From: Panacibacter ginsenosidivorans
GTDB taxonomy: Bacteria; Bacteroidota; Bacteroidia; Chitinophagales; Chitinophagaceae
Reading direction: 5' to 3'
Assembly (NCBI RefSeq): GCF_007971225.1
Contig: NZ_CP042435.1
Location: 5,335,501-5,399,500, forward strand
Length of the DNA stretch: 64,000 bases
The notes beneath the pieces were generated by a model, which was given only the letters and a program-made list of their open reading frames with translations, did not search any database and had not been told where the DNA came from. Position numbers and translations under genes: made by a program. Each line of letters starts with the position of its first letter. The first letter of the stretch is position 1. This document shows positions 1-8,377 of the stretch, in pieces.

Positions 1-32
1 GGCAAATGATAGCAATAAAAAGATGAAACTCA

Positions 33-326
33 TTTTATAAACCCTGTTGTAGAATCTTATAGCATTGTTTGTTGCGTTGCACACTTCAACTTTTTTTTAA
101 CTCTTTGACCGATGGTGTGTAAATAGTATCTGCCCTCAATAAAATCTTTCTTATCTTTTGCCACCGAACCGTGAAAATACCTAAACAAATTTTGACCTGT
201 AGTTCATCCTGTAAACGATTGCTTTGGTTGTTCTTCGGAAAATTATAGTTGCTGACCGATGATATGCTGATAAAGTGCTTGCGACGCAAAAGGCGATGCC
301 ATAGCATGCTGCGGCTGGTATAAAAC
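33..326. repeat. Interspersed inverted-repeat element, two arms (locus 1)
   Basis: The left core at 71-90 (GTTGCGTTGCACACTTCAAC) and the right core near 274-289 (reverse orientation) are diverged copies of the family core. The right outer end reads GCGGCTGGTATAAAA. The roughly 180 bp between the arms holds no gene I can defend. A minus-strand frame of 73 codons runs through it, but it spans arm sequence and resembles nothing I know. This is one of the least conserved copies. Confidence 0.65.
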
Positions 327-406
327 CATTATTGCAGCATTTGCAAATGCAAATAAGTTAGGTGATTTTTAAATATTTATTTCAACAGGTTCTATATAAT
401 ATCATT

Positions 407-1540
407 ATGAAAACAAAATCAATCCGGGGAAATTCAGCAGAAGAAATTAGGACAGCTTTGGCGCAAAGCATGACCGATGGTTTTAAACCAACCTTAGCTA
501 TTACATTTCTTTCTGTAAAACAAGATCGTGAAGAACTGTGTAAAACTTTAGATGATGCAGGCATTGCCATTTATGGCGTAACGTCCAATGGAGAGTTTAC
601 CGGAGAAGGGATAACCGCAGGCGAGATAGCTATTATGTTGCTTGATATTAACCCCACACACTTCAGCATTTTCTTTGAAGAATTTTCTGAAAAAAATTAC
701 AGGCAAACCACGCAGTACATTGCCAGGAAAGCATTGGAAACATTTGCGCATCCGTGTTTCCTTATTGCTGGCAGTAACCTCAACACCGATGCAGAAGAAT
801 TGCTGCATGGCTTTGAAGACATTTTTGGAAAACAGGTAAATGTATATGGCGGCATGGCGGGAGATGATATGATGTTTAAAGAGCAATTTGTTTTCACCAA
901 TGACAAATCCAGTAACAATGGCATGGTAGCAATTGCCCTTGATGAAGACAAAATAAGTATAAAAGGAAAGGCTACGCATGGCTGGAATGCAGTGGGCACA
1001 GAAAAAACCGTCACAAAAAGTACCGGCAATCATGTTTATACGATTGATGATACCCCGGTATTAGACCTTGTAATAAAATATGGAGGCCTTAAAAATGTAA
1101 CACCTGAAAACTTTGCAATAGAACATTCTATCGCATTGCCATTACAATTGCAGCGGGAAAGCGGAGACCCTGTGATAAGAGCTGGTCTGGTAGTAGATTG
1201 GAATGACCGTTCATATTACTGCAGTGGCGCGATGCCACAAGGTTCTAAAGTCCGGTTCTCGATACCCCCTGATTTTGATGTGATAGAAAAAGTGATCAGT
1301 GGGTGCGAAGATCTGAAAGCAACTGAAATGCCGGAAGCAGATGCCCTGCTCTTGTTTAGCTGTGCAGGCAGGCTTCTTTCTTTGGGGCCTTTGATCAGCG
1401 AAGAAATAGAAGGTGTAAGAAAAGTGTGGGATGTACCTATGGCAGGCATGTTCAGCAATGCAGAACTGGCAAGAGCCACCAACGGAAATTTAGAGATGCA
1501 TGGGTTAACTGCCTGCGCAGTTGTATTGAAAGAAAAATAA
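407..1540 (+). CDS. FIST-domain sensory protein (FIST N and C)
   Basis: This 377-residue soluble protein matches the FIST family, predicted small-ligand (often amino-acid) sensors found beside signalling proteins in bacteria. The N-terminal half carries the typical run GVTSNGEF followed by AIMLLDI, then VYGGMAGDD. The C-terminal half has YYCSGAMPQGSKVRF and ends with ADALLLFSCAGR and the MAGMFSNAEL region typical of FIST_C. An in-frame GTG lies at 362, but ATG at 407 gives MKTKSIRG, the expected FIST beginning, so I use it. No signal peptide or membrane helix is seen. It stands directly before four histidine kinases and two response regulators, so a role as ligand-binding input to that system is likely but inferred. 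Confidence 0.85.
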   Translation: MKTKSIRGNSAEEIRTALAQSMTDGFKPTLAITFLSVKQDREELCKTLDDAGIAIYGVTSNGEFTGEGITAGEIAIMLLDINPTHFSIFFEEFSEKNYRQTTQYIARKALETFAHPCFLIAGSNLNTDAEELLHGFEDIFGKQVNVYGGMAGDDMMFKEQFVFTNDKSSNNGMVAIALDEDKISIKGKATHGWNAVGTEKTVTKSTGNHVYTIDDTPVLDLVIKYGGLKNVTPENFAIEHSIALPLQLQRESGDPVIRAGLVVDWNDRSYYCSGAMPQGSKVRFSIPPDFDVIEKVISGCEDLKATEMPEADALLLFSCAGRLLSLGPLISEEIEGVRKVWDVPMAGMFSNAELARATNGNLEMHGLTACAVVLKEK

Positions 1541-1816
1541 TTTTTATGGGCCGGGCTGTAGTAATATTATTCAGCATCGTTGCGTCGCACACTTGTACTT
1601 TTTCAATCGTAGCATCATTGTGAAGAACAAAGCAAAGACATTGTACGCTGAGTGTACTGTGGCAATCTGCTGAATAATGGTAATAAATAAAAGATTGAAC
1701 AGCCTGGCCACACACAAGCTATGCAGGAGTTTCGCAATGACCAATAAAGAACAAAATGTACAAGAGTGCGACGCAAGAAAAGTATCATACCAGTAATTCA
1801 GCCAGGCTCAAAAAAA
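1541..1816. repeat. Interspersed inverted-repeat element, two arms with long spacer (locus 2)
   Basis: The left arm (1541-1598) starts at the stop codon of the FIST gene with a T-rich stretch and GGGCCGGGCT, then the core at 1579-1598. The right arm (core 1758-1777) ends with GCCAGGCTCAAAAAA at about 1816. When the right arm is reverse-complemented it aligns with the left over about 58 bp. The 159-bp spacer contains a second, unrelated repeat-like sequence (separate entry). Confidence 0.9.
1610..1742. repeat. Possible degenerate second repeat nested between the arms of locus 2
   Basis: The spacer reads TCATTGTGAAGAACAAAGCA, later GGCAATCTGCTGAATAATG, and closes with AGGAGTTTCGCAATGACC. These pieces resemble a decayed copy of the TCATTGCGAGGAGCGAAG...AAGCAATCT type of intergenic repeat seen in many bacterial genomes, with the two ends in inverted orientation. 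The assignment rests on memory of that motif and is tentative. Confidence 0.35.
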
Positions 1817-1868
1817 TATTTAAAGAAACAGTTAATAAAATTTTTTATATAATACCCATAACAAATAA

Positions 1869-4800
1869 ATGAACCCGCATCTTCAAACCATAATAGATTT
1901 TATTCAGCATGCAGAGCATTTGAGTGACGAAGAAAAAAATGCTTTATTGAAAGATGCAAAAGCTGCTGATAAAGAATTAGAGATAACTGCATTCAAACTC
2001 GAACGCACAGAAAAAGTAAAACATACTACTGCCATTTTACTGGAAGAAACGATTGAAGAACTCGAGCAAAAAAGAAAAGCGGTTGAAGCGCAAAACAAAG
2101 AACTGGAAATAGAAGCAGCATTGGAAAAAGTGCGTAGCCGTTCTCTCGCCATACATAAAAGTGATGAGTTGAAAGAAGTGGTCACTGTTCTATTTGAAAA
2201 ATTAAAAGAATTGCAAATCCCTGTTACGTCAGCAGGCATCACCATATTTCTTGAAGGTTCAAAAGACATGAACATTTACGTTTGCGGTCAGAATGATGAT
2301 GGTTTAGTTATAAGTAACTATCGGCTTCCTTACTTTAATCATCCAATCTGCAATGACTTTCATACTGCCAGGGAAAAGCACCTCGATTTTTTTGTTGGCA
2401 ATTATTCTAAAGATGAAAAGAATAGTTTTTATGAGTACGTGTTAGAATTTTCTTCTTTAAAGGATTTACCAAATGATATAAAGGAGATGATTTTTCAAAG
2501 CCCGAAATATTCTATTTCGATGGCTACGGTTAATAATTCAATGATTGTAATAAATGATTTTGAAGGAAAGCTTTTATCTGAAAATGAAACAGACATCATC
2601 AAAAGATTTGCAAGAGTTTTTGAACAAGCACACACCCGTTTCCTCGATCTGCAAAGAGCAGAAGCACAGTCAAGAGAAGCAGAAATACAGTTGGCATTGG
2701 AAAGAGTAAGAGCCAGAGCAATGGCTATGCAAAAATCTGATGAGTTAAAGGAATTAATAGGAACTGTATTCATTGAATTGACAAAACTCGATTTAGTACT
2801 CACCCGTTGCCTCATTATGATCTATGATATTACAACAAATGGTTCAACATGGTGGATGGCTAATTCTGAAGCACCATCTGATCCCATCGGTTTGTTTGTA
2901 AAATATCATGAGCATACTCCTTACCTGGCATATATCAACGCATGGAAAGAAAGAAATTTAAAATGGCAATACACACTGGAGGGAACAAATAAAAAGGAAT
3001 GGGATGATTTTTTATTTGATGAAACAGAATTATCGTTGCTGCCAGATTTTGTGATTGAAGGAATGAAAGCACCTGACCGTGTATATTTAAACGCATCGTT
3101 TAATAGTTTTGGTAATTTAACACTTGCAAGCCTTGAATCACTCTCTGATGAACACTTTAATATCTTACTCCGCTTTGCAAAAGTGTTTGATCTCACCTAT
3201 ACACGTTTCAATGATTTAAAACAAGCTGAAGCACAGGCAAGGGAAGCAAAGATTGAAGCTGCATTGGAAAGAGTCCGAAGCAAAACCATGGCTATGCATA
3301 ACAGCGAGGATGTGACCTCGGCAACGGAAACCATGTTTGACGAACTTAAAAAACTTGGGATCGATAATCTTCGATGTGGTATAGCCAATATTTATCATAA
3401 CAAGACTTTTGATGTATTTGGAGTAACAAATTTGGCTGGCGGCAACAAAATGAGTGGATTCGGTTTGTTTGGTATGAATGAACATCCCATTTGGCAACGC
3501 TGGTTTGAAAGCTGGAAAAACAAAGAAGAAGTTTTCATTGCTTACATAGCCGGGCAAGAGAAAGAAGAATACTTCAATAATATCAATAATCATCCTGATT
3601 ATTTGCCTCAACAGATCGTTAATTTCCCTGACAATTTTTTTCAAGCTTATTATTTTGAGGAAGGGGCTGTATGGACTTATTCATTGTTAGAGCATAGTGA
3701 CCCGGAAAAAGATATCATGAAACGATTTGCAACGGGTTTCTCACTCACATTTCGCAGGTACCAGGATTTAAAAAAAGCAGAAGCACAGGCAAGAGAAGCC
3801 ACTATTGAAGCTGCACTCGAGAAAGTTCGCGGTAAAGCAATGGCCATGCATAACAGTAATGATCTCTCAGTTGCTGCAAGCATGGTGTTTACAGAATTAA
3901 GAAAATTAGATATCAATCCGATTCGCTGTGGTGTTGGTTTACTGCATAAGGAATCTTATAAGGCACAACTGTATTCTGCAACTTCTTCTGCAGATGGAGA
4001 TCACCTTTCACTGGTCGGCTGGGTACAATTAGAAAAACATCCCGTATTAGAAAAGATATATGATTCATGGCTTCAGCAATATGATTACTTTCCAGAATTG
4101 CAGGGCGAAGGATTAAGACGATATTACCAGTTGTTGTTGACCGGATTGAATGTGGCTGTTCCCGACACTTCTGATAATCAAAAACAATACGGTCATTTTC
4201 TTCCTTTCTCCGTTGGTTGTTTATATGCATGGTCAGGCACTCCGTATAATGAAACAGAAATAAAAATACTAAAACGTTTTGCTTCCATTATTGATCTTAC
4301 ATTCAGGCGTTACATTGAATTACAGAAATCAGAAGCAAACGCAAAAGAAGCGATAAAACAAGCAGCACTTGATCGCATACGTGCAGATATTGCATCTATG
4401 CGCACTGTGAGTGACCTGGATCGAATTACTCCGTTAATTTGGAATGAGCTTACCATACTCAATATTCCTTTCATACGCTGTGGTGTTTTTATCATGGATG
4501 ATGTTCAACAACTCATTCATACATTTCTTTCAACACCAGATGGAAAAGCGATCGCTGCATTTCATCTGCCATATGACACGCCGGGCAATTTTACTGAAGT
4601 GATAACCCGATGGCACAATAAACAAATCTATGTCGACCATTGGAGTGAGGCTGAATTTATAAGTATAGCCGAGATATTAGTAAAGCAAGGTGCTATCGCA
4701 ACAAAGGAGCAATATCTTAATACATTGCCAGGTGATGGTTTTTATTTGCACTTCCTTCCATTTTTGCAAGGCATGCTATATGTCGGCAATACAACTCAAT

Positions 4801-5705
4801 TAGGTGAACAAGAAATAAAATTAATTCAATCTGTTGCTGACGCATTCTCCACGGCATATGCACGGTATGAAGACTTTAATAAATTAGAATCAGCCAAACA
4901 ACAAATTGAAAAAACATTGGTTGATCTTAAACAAACACAGGCGCAACTGGTGCAATCAGAAAAAATGGCTTCGCTTGGAGAACTTACTGCAGGTATTGCG
5001 CATGAGATACAAAACCCGTTAAACTTCGTGAATAATTTTTCTGAAGTAAGTAATGAATTGGTTGATGAAATGAATGATGAATTAGATAAAGGAGATATTG
5101 ACGAAGCAAAAGCAATTGCGGAAGACATCAAACAAAATCTTGAAAAAATAAATCATCATGGCAAGCGTGCAGATGCTATTGTAAAAGGCATGTTGCAACA
5201 TTCACGCACAAGCAGCGGACAAAAAGAATTGACAGAAATTAATGCATTGTGCGATGAATATTTAAGATTGAGTTATCATGGACTTCGTGCAAAAGATAAA
5301 AATTTCAACGCCGATTTTAAAACCGATTTTGATGAAAGTATTGGTAAGACAAATATCATTCCGCAGGATATTGGAAGAGTTATTTTTAATTTGATCAACA
5401 ATGCATTTTATGCAGTGAATGAAAAGAGAAAGTTGTTAACTAATAACTATCAGCCGATAATCAAAGTAAAAACACGAAACCTGAATCACAGGATCGAAAT
5501 AATAGTTGAAGATAACGGCAATGGCATTCCACAAAATATAGTCGACAAAATCTTTCAGCCATTTTTTACTACTAAACCAACAGGACAAGGAACCGGTCTG
5601 GGATTGAGTTTGAGCTATGATATTATAAAAGCACATGGAGGAGAAATAAAGGTGGAGTGTAAAGAAAGAGAAGGAACTGAATTTATAATTGTGTTGCCGG
5701 CTTAA
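1869..5705 (+). CDS. Soluble hybrid-free histidine kinase with five tandem sensor units
   Basis: This 1278-residue sensor kinase has no signal peptide or membrane helix, so it is probably cytoplasmic. After an N-terminal coiled coil come five units of roughly 185-190 residues. Each opens with a linker like AALERVRxxxMAMxxSxxL, starting near residues 81, 274, 463, 647 and 831, and continues into a GAF-like alpha/beta region. The kinase core follows: the phosphoacceptor motif GIAHEIQNPLNFVNNFSEV with His near residue 1045, an N box (NLINNAFYAV), DNGNGIP (G1), the F box FQPFFTTKPTG and GTGLGLSLSYDI (G2). No receiver domain is attached. It lies 328 bp after the FIST gene with a repeat element between, and its core matches the next three kinases. 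GAF assignment of the repeat units is inferred from shape, not proven. Confidence 0.9.
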   Translation: MNPHLQTIIDFIQHAEHLSDEEKNALLKDAKAADKELEITAFKLERTEKVKHTTAILLEETIEELEQKRKAVEAQNKELEIEAALEKVRSRSLAIHKSDELKEVVTVLFEKLKELQIPVTSAGITIFLEGSKDMNIYVCGQNDDGLVISNYRLPYFNHPICNDFHTAREKHLDFFVGNYSKDEKNSFYEYVLEFSSLKDLPNDIKEMIFQSPKYSISMATVNNSMIVINDFEGKLLSENETDIIKRFARVFEQAHTRFLDLQRAEAQSREAEIQLALERVRARAMAMQKSDELKELIGTVFIELTKLDLVLTRCLIMIYDITTNGSTWWMANSEAPSDPIGLFVKYHEHTPYLAYINAWKERNLKWQYTLEGTNKKEWDDFLFDETELSLLPDFVIEGMKAPDRVYLNASFNSFGNLTLASLESLSDEHFNILLRFAKVFDLTYTRFNDLKQAEAQAREAKIEAALERVRSKTMAMHNSEDVTSATETMFDELKKLGIDNLRCGIANIYHNKTFDVFGVTNLAGGNKMSGFGLFGMNEHPIWQRWFESWKNKEEVFIAYIAGQEKEEYFNNINNHPDYLPQQIVNFPDNFFQAYYFEEGAVWTYSLLEHSDPEKDIMKRFATGFSLTFRRYQDLKKAEAQAREATIEAALEKVRGKAMAMHNSNDLSVAASMVFTELRKLDINPIRCGVGLLHKESYKAQLYSATSSADGDHLSLVGWVQLEKHPVLEKIYDSWLQQYDYFPELQGEGLRRYYQLLLTGLNVAVPDTSDNQKQYGHFLPFSVGCLYAWSGTPYNETEIKILKRFASIIDLTFRRYIELQKSEANAKEAIKQAALDRIRADIASMRTVSDLDRITPLIWNELTILNIPFIRCGVFIMDDVQQLIHTFLSTPDGKAIAAFHLPYDTPGNFTEVITRWHNKQIYVDHWSEAEFISIAEILVKQGAIATKEQYLNTLPGDGFYLHFLPFLQGMLYVGNTTQLGEQEIKLIQSVADAFSTAYARYEDFNKLESAKQQIEKTLVDLKQTQAQLVQSEKMASLGELTAGIAHEIQNPLNFVNNFSEVSNELVDEMNDELDKGDIDEAKAIAEDIKQNLEKINHHGKRADAIVKGMLQHSRTSSGQKELTEINALCDEYLRLSYHGLRAKDKNFNADFKTDFDESIGKTNIIPQDIGRVIFNLINNAFYAVNEKRKLLTNNYQPIIKVKTRNLNHRIEIIVEDNGNGIPQNIVDKIFQPFFTTKPTGQGTGLGLSLSYDIIKAHGGEIKVECKEREGTEFIIVLPA

Positions 5706-5707
5706 GA

Positions 5708-5826
5708 ATAATTATGAAGCTTTCGTTGCGTCGCACTCTTCAACGATTAGCTCATTATTGAACAGAACGTACAAGTGAGTGACACAACGATGATGAGTAA
5801 AGAGCTTTAGTTTGTAACAAAAAAAA
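5708..5826. repeat. Interspersed inverted-repeat element, compact two-arm copy (locus 3)
   Basis: The left core at 5725-5744 (CGC type, ending TTCAAC) and the right core at 5769-5788 (CAC type) are separated by only 24 bp. The right arm ends in TTTGTAACAAAAAAAAC. This is a clean example of a composite element with two different arm types. It lies between two kinase genes, three bases after the first one's stop. Confidence 0.9.
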
Positions 5827-5888
5827 CATAAAGGCAAAACCTGTTTGTTTTTACTATTTTAACGCTTTAATCCTTTCAAATCATTTTC

Positions 5889-8129
5889 ATGATTACTACC
5901 TACAAAAAAGTATTCTTGTTCTTTTGTTTCCTGTTTTTCGTAACCATCCATTGCCTTGCGCAGGACAGTTGCTACAACTGTAAATTAGATTCGCTGGAAG
6001 TTGCACTAAAAACTGCAAAAACAATTGACAAAAAAATTGAGTTAATCACACTGCTGGCTGATCTCAAGCTGAATTCTTTTGGTTCCGGAGCAGATTCTAC
6101 AGTATTTCAATATATAGAAGCACTTATAGAATTTAGCAAGTCTCAAAAAATAAAAGACATTGATTCATATAAGGTCTTGCTGGAAGGGCTTCATTTCTAC
6201 ACAAAAAAAGATTTTTTAAATGCGCAGACTGCTTTTATAAAATCGGTTGAATTGTTTGATAAAACACATAAGCAAATTGTTTCGCTGCTTACAGTTTTGC
6301 GTTTAACTTACAATGCACTGGGCAACCAGGAAGATCGGTATAAACTTTATACTGATAAACTACAATATTATTTAGTGAATGGTCCTGCCGGAAATGTTGC
6401 GGCATGTTACCACAGCCTGGCTGGTTATTACCTGTATAAAGCCGATTACAACCTTGCTATTTCTGACTACCTGAAGGCTTCAGACATGTATAAAGACTTT
6501 AATGAACGAGCCTCCAGAAATATATTAAATGTAGTGGCAAATACTTATAAGGACTGGGGTAATTATGAAAAAGCTACAACATATTTCAACACAATTGTTC
6601 CCAAGGCTAAATTAGCAAACGACAGTACCGGTATTATTTTCATGTATATTAACCTTTCTTCCATGAATCGCCTGCAAAGCAACTATGCGCAATCATTGGT
6701 CTTTGCTGATAGTGCATTGCTATATGACTCACATAAAATAACAGGTTATACAGCAGAAGCGTATGTAGAAAAAGCCGGGGCATTAACGGGTCTGAATCGA
6801 TTAGATGAAGCATTGCATTATCTTGATCTTGCAAAAAAGGTGGTTGATTCATTTCACCTGAAAATATTCGCCGCATACGGATCGCTGGAAAGTGATTATG
6901 GGTATTATCAATATTATTTAGCCCTAGAAAAATATGATGTTGCTGTTACTTACCTTTTGGAAGCATATAAAAAATCTGTAGAAGAAAAATCTAACAGGTT
7001 GCAATTAAAGTATCTGAAAGAATTGTCTATATTTTATGGATTACATAACCAGCCAGCACTTGCATTTAACTACACAAAAAAGTTTTATGATCTCACAGAT
7101 TCCTTAGACAGTGAAAACAGCGCATTTAAAATTGCTCAATACGAGAATGAAAAAAAGGAATTACAACAAAATGATAGCCTTAATGTATTAAAGCAGCAAG
7201 GCGCCATACAGGCTGCTGTTATCAAAAAAAATAATGCAATGTTGTGGGGCTCATTGATCGCCATCATACTCATAAGCGGGTCATTATTCTTTGTGTACAG
7301 GCAATATCATTTAAATAAAAAGACCTTGCTTTCTCTGCGTAAAACACAAAGGCAATTAATTATTGCTGAAAAGATGGCTTCACTTGGAGAGCTTACCGCA
7401 GGCATTGCACATGAGATACAGAATCCGTTAAACTTTGTGAATAATTTCTCTGAGGTAAATACAGAGTTGATTGAAGATTTAAAAAGTGAAAGATCAAAAC
7501 AGAAAAGTGAAAGGGATGAACAACTGGAAGATGAGCTGTTAAATGATATTGCAGAAAATGAAAATAAGATCACGCATCATGGCAAGCGTGCAGATGCAAT
7601 TGTAAAAGGCATGCTGCAACACAGCCGTAGCGGTAGTGGTGCAAAAGAACAAACAAATATCAATGCTTTGGCAGATGAATATTTTCGCCTGAGTTATCAT
7701 GGCCTGCGTGCAAAAGACAATTTATTTAATGCCGCTATGAAAACAGATTTTGATGAAACGATCGGCGACATCAATATTATTCCGCAGGATATTGGGAGAG
7801 TTTTGTTGAATCTGTATAACAACGCTTTTTATGCCGTGAATGACAAGAAAAAACAAGCTGGTAATAATTTCGGGCCGATCGTTTCAGTAAGTACAAAAAA
7901 ACTTGGTGATAAAGTTGAAATAAAAGTAAGCGATAATGGCAATGGTATTCCTCAAAAAATAGTTGATAAGATTTTTCAGCCATTCTTTACAACAAAACCT
8001 ACAGGGCAGGGAACAGGATTAGGTTTAAGTTTAAGTTATGATATTATCAAAGCACATGGCGGGGAAATAAAAGTGGGAAGTAAAGAAGGTGAAGGAACTA
8101 CATTTACAATTCAGTTAACGGCAAACTAA
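5889..8129 (+). CDS. TPR-type membrane histidine kinase (paralogue A)
   Basis: The 746-residue product has a signal peptide ending near CLAQD, then a helical TPR-like periplasmic or extracytoplasmic region (about residues 40-420). A membrane helix lies near residues 450-472 (LWGSLIAIILISGSLFFVY), followed by a short coiled coil and a GHKL kinase core. The core has the phosphoacceptor motif GIAHEIQNPLNFVNNFSEV (His near 508), an N box (NLYNNAFYAV), DNGNGIP, FQPFFTTKPTG and GTGLGLSLSYDI. It resembles the well-known Bacteroidota arrangement in which TPR ectodomains feed a cytoplasmic kinase. The kinase half is nearly interchangeable with those of its neighbours while the sensor half differs. No partner regulator is adjacent; the nearest are at the end of the cluster. 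Confidence 0.9.
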   Translation: MITTYKKVFLFFCFLFFVTIHCLAQDSCYNCKLDSLEVALKTAKTIDKKIELITLLADLKLNSFGSGADSTVFQYIEALIEFSKSQKIKDIDSYKVLLEGLHFYTKKDFLNAQTAFIKSVELFDKTHKQIVSLLTVLRLTYNALGNQEDRYKLYTDKLQYYLVNGPAGNVAACYHSLAGYYLYKADYNLAISDYLKASDMYKDFNERASRNILNVVANTYKDWGNYEKATTYFNTIVPKAKLANDSTGIIFMYINLSSMNRLQSNYAQSLVFADSALLYDSHKITGYTAEAYVEKAGALTGLNRLDEALHYLDLAKKVVDSFHLKIFAAYGSLESDYGYYQYYLALEKYDVAVTYLLEAYKKSVEEKSNRLQLKYLKELSIFYGLHNQPALAFNYTKKFYDLTDSLDSENSAFKIAQYENEKKELQQNDSLNVLKQQGAIQAAVIKKNNAMLWGSLIAIILISGSLFFVYRQYHLNKKTLLSLRKTQRQLIIAEKMASLGELTAGIAHEIQNPLNFVNNFSEVNTELIEDLKSERSKQKSERDEQLEDELLNDIAENENKITHHGKRADAIVKGMLQHSRSGSGAKEQTNINALADEYFRLSYHGLRAKDNLFNAAMKTDFDETIGDINIIPQDIGRVLLNLYNNAFYAVNDKKKQAGNNFGPIVSVSTKKLGDKVEIKVSDNGNGIPQKIVDKIFQPFFTTKPTGQGTGLGLSLSYDIIKAHGGEIKVGSKEGEGTTFTIQLTAN

Positions 8130-8264
8130 TTTTTGTACTAAGCTTATGAATATGAATGAGGCTGCAGTTGCGTCGCACACTTCAAAGCTTAGCCCATTAG
8201 TAAACAGTATGTACAAGTGAGTGACACAACGATGCTGAACAAAGGATCTAAAGCCGGTATCATA
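8130..8264. repeat. Interspersed inverted-repeat element, two arms (locus 4)
   Basis: The left core at 8168-8187 (CGC type) and right core at 8211-8230 (CAC type) are 23 bp apart. The element starts at the stop codon of kinase A and its right end reads AAGCCGGTATCATAATTT. It repeats the layout of locus 3. Confidence 0.88.
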
Positions 8265-8377
8265 ATTTAATCAAAAATGGAATAAAGGCATAGCATTTTA
8301 TAAAATAAAGGCATGCAGGAACGGCGTTCATGATCCTCATTCCTGTTTTGTAGTTGAATATTTTTAATAATAGTACA

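Noticed and set aside
86-307. Minus-strand frame of 73 codons in the first gap
   Set aside because: It spans both arms of a repeat element, has no signal, domain or plausible start site, and resembles no family I know.
5706-5888. Repeat arms as parts of insertion sequences with transposase genes
   Set aside because: The longest space between arms is about 180 bp and no transposase-like protein is encoded in or near any locus.
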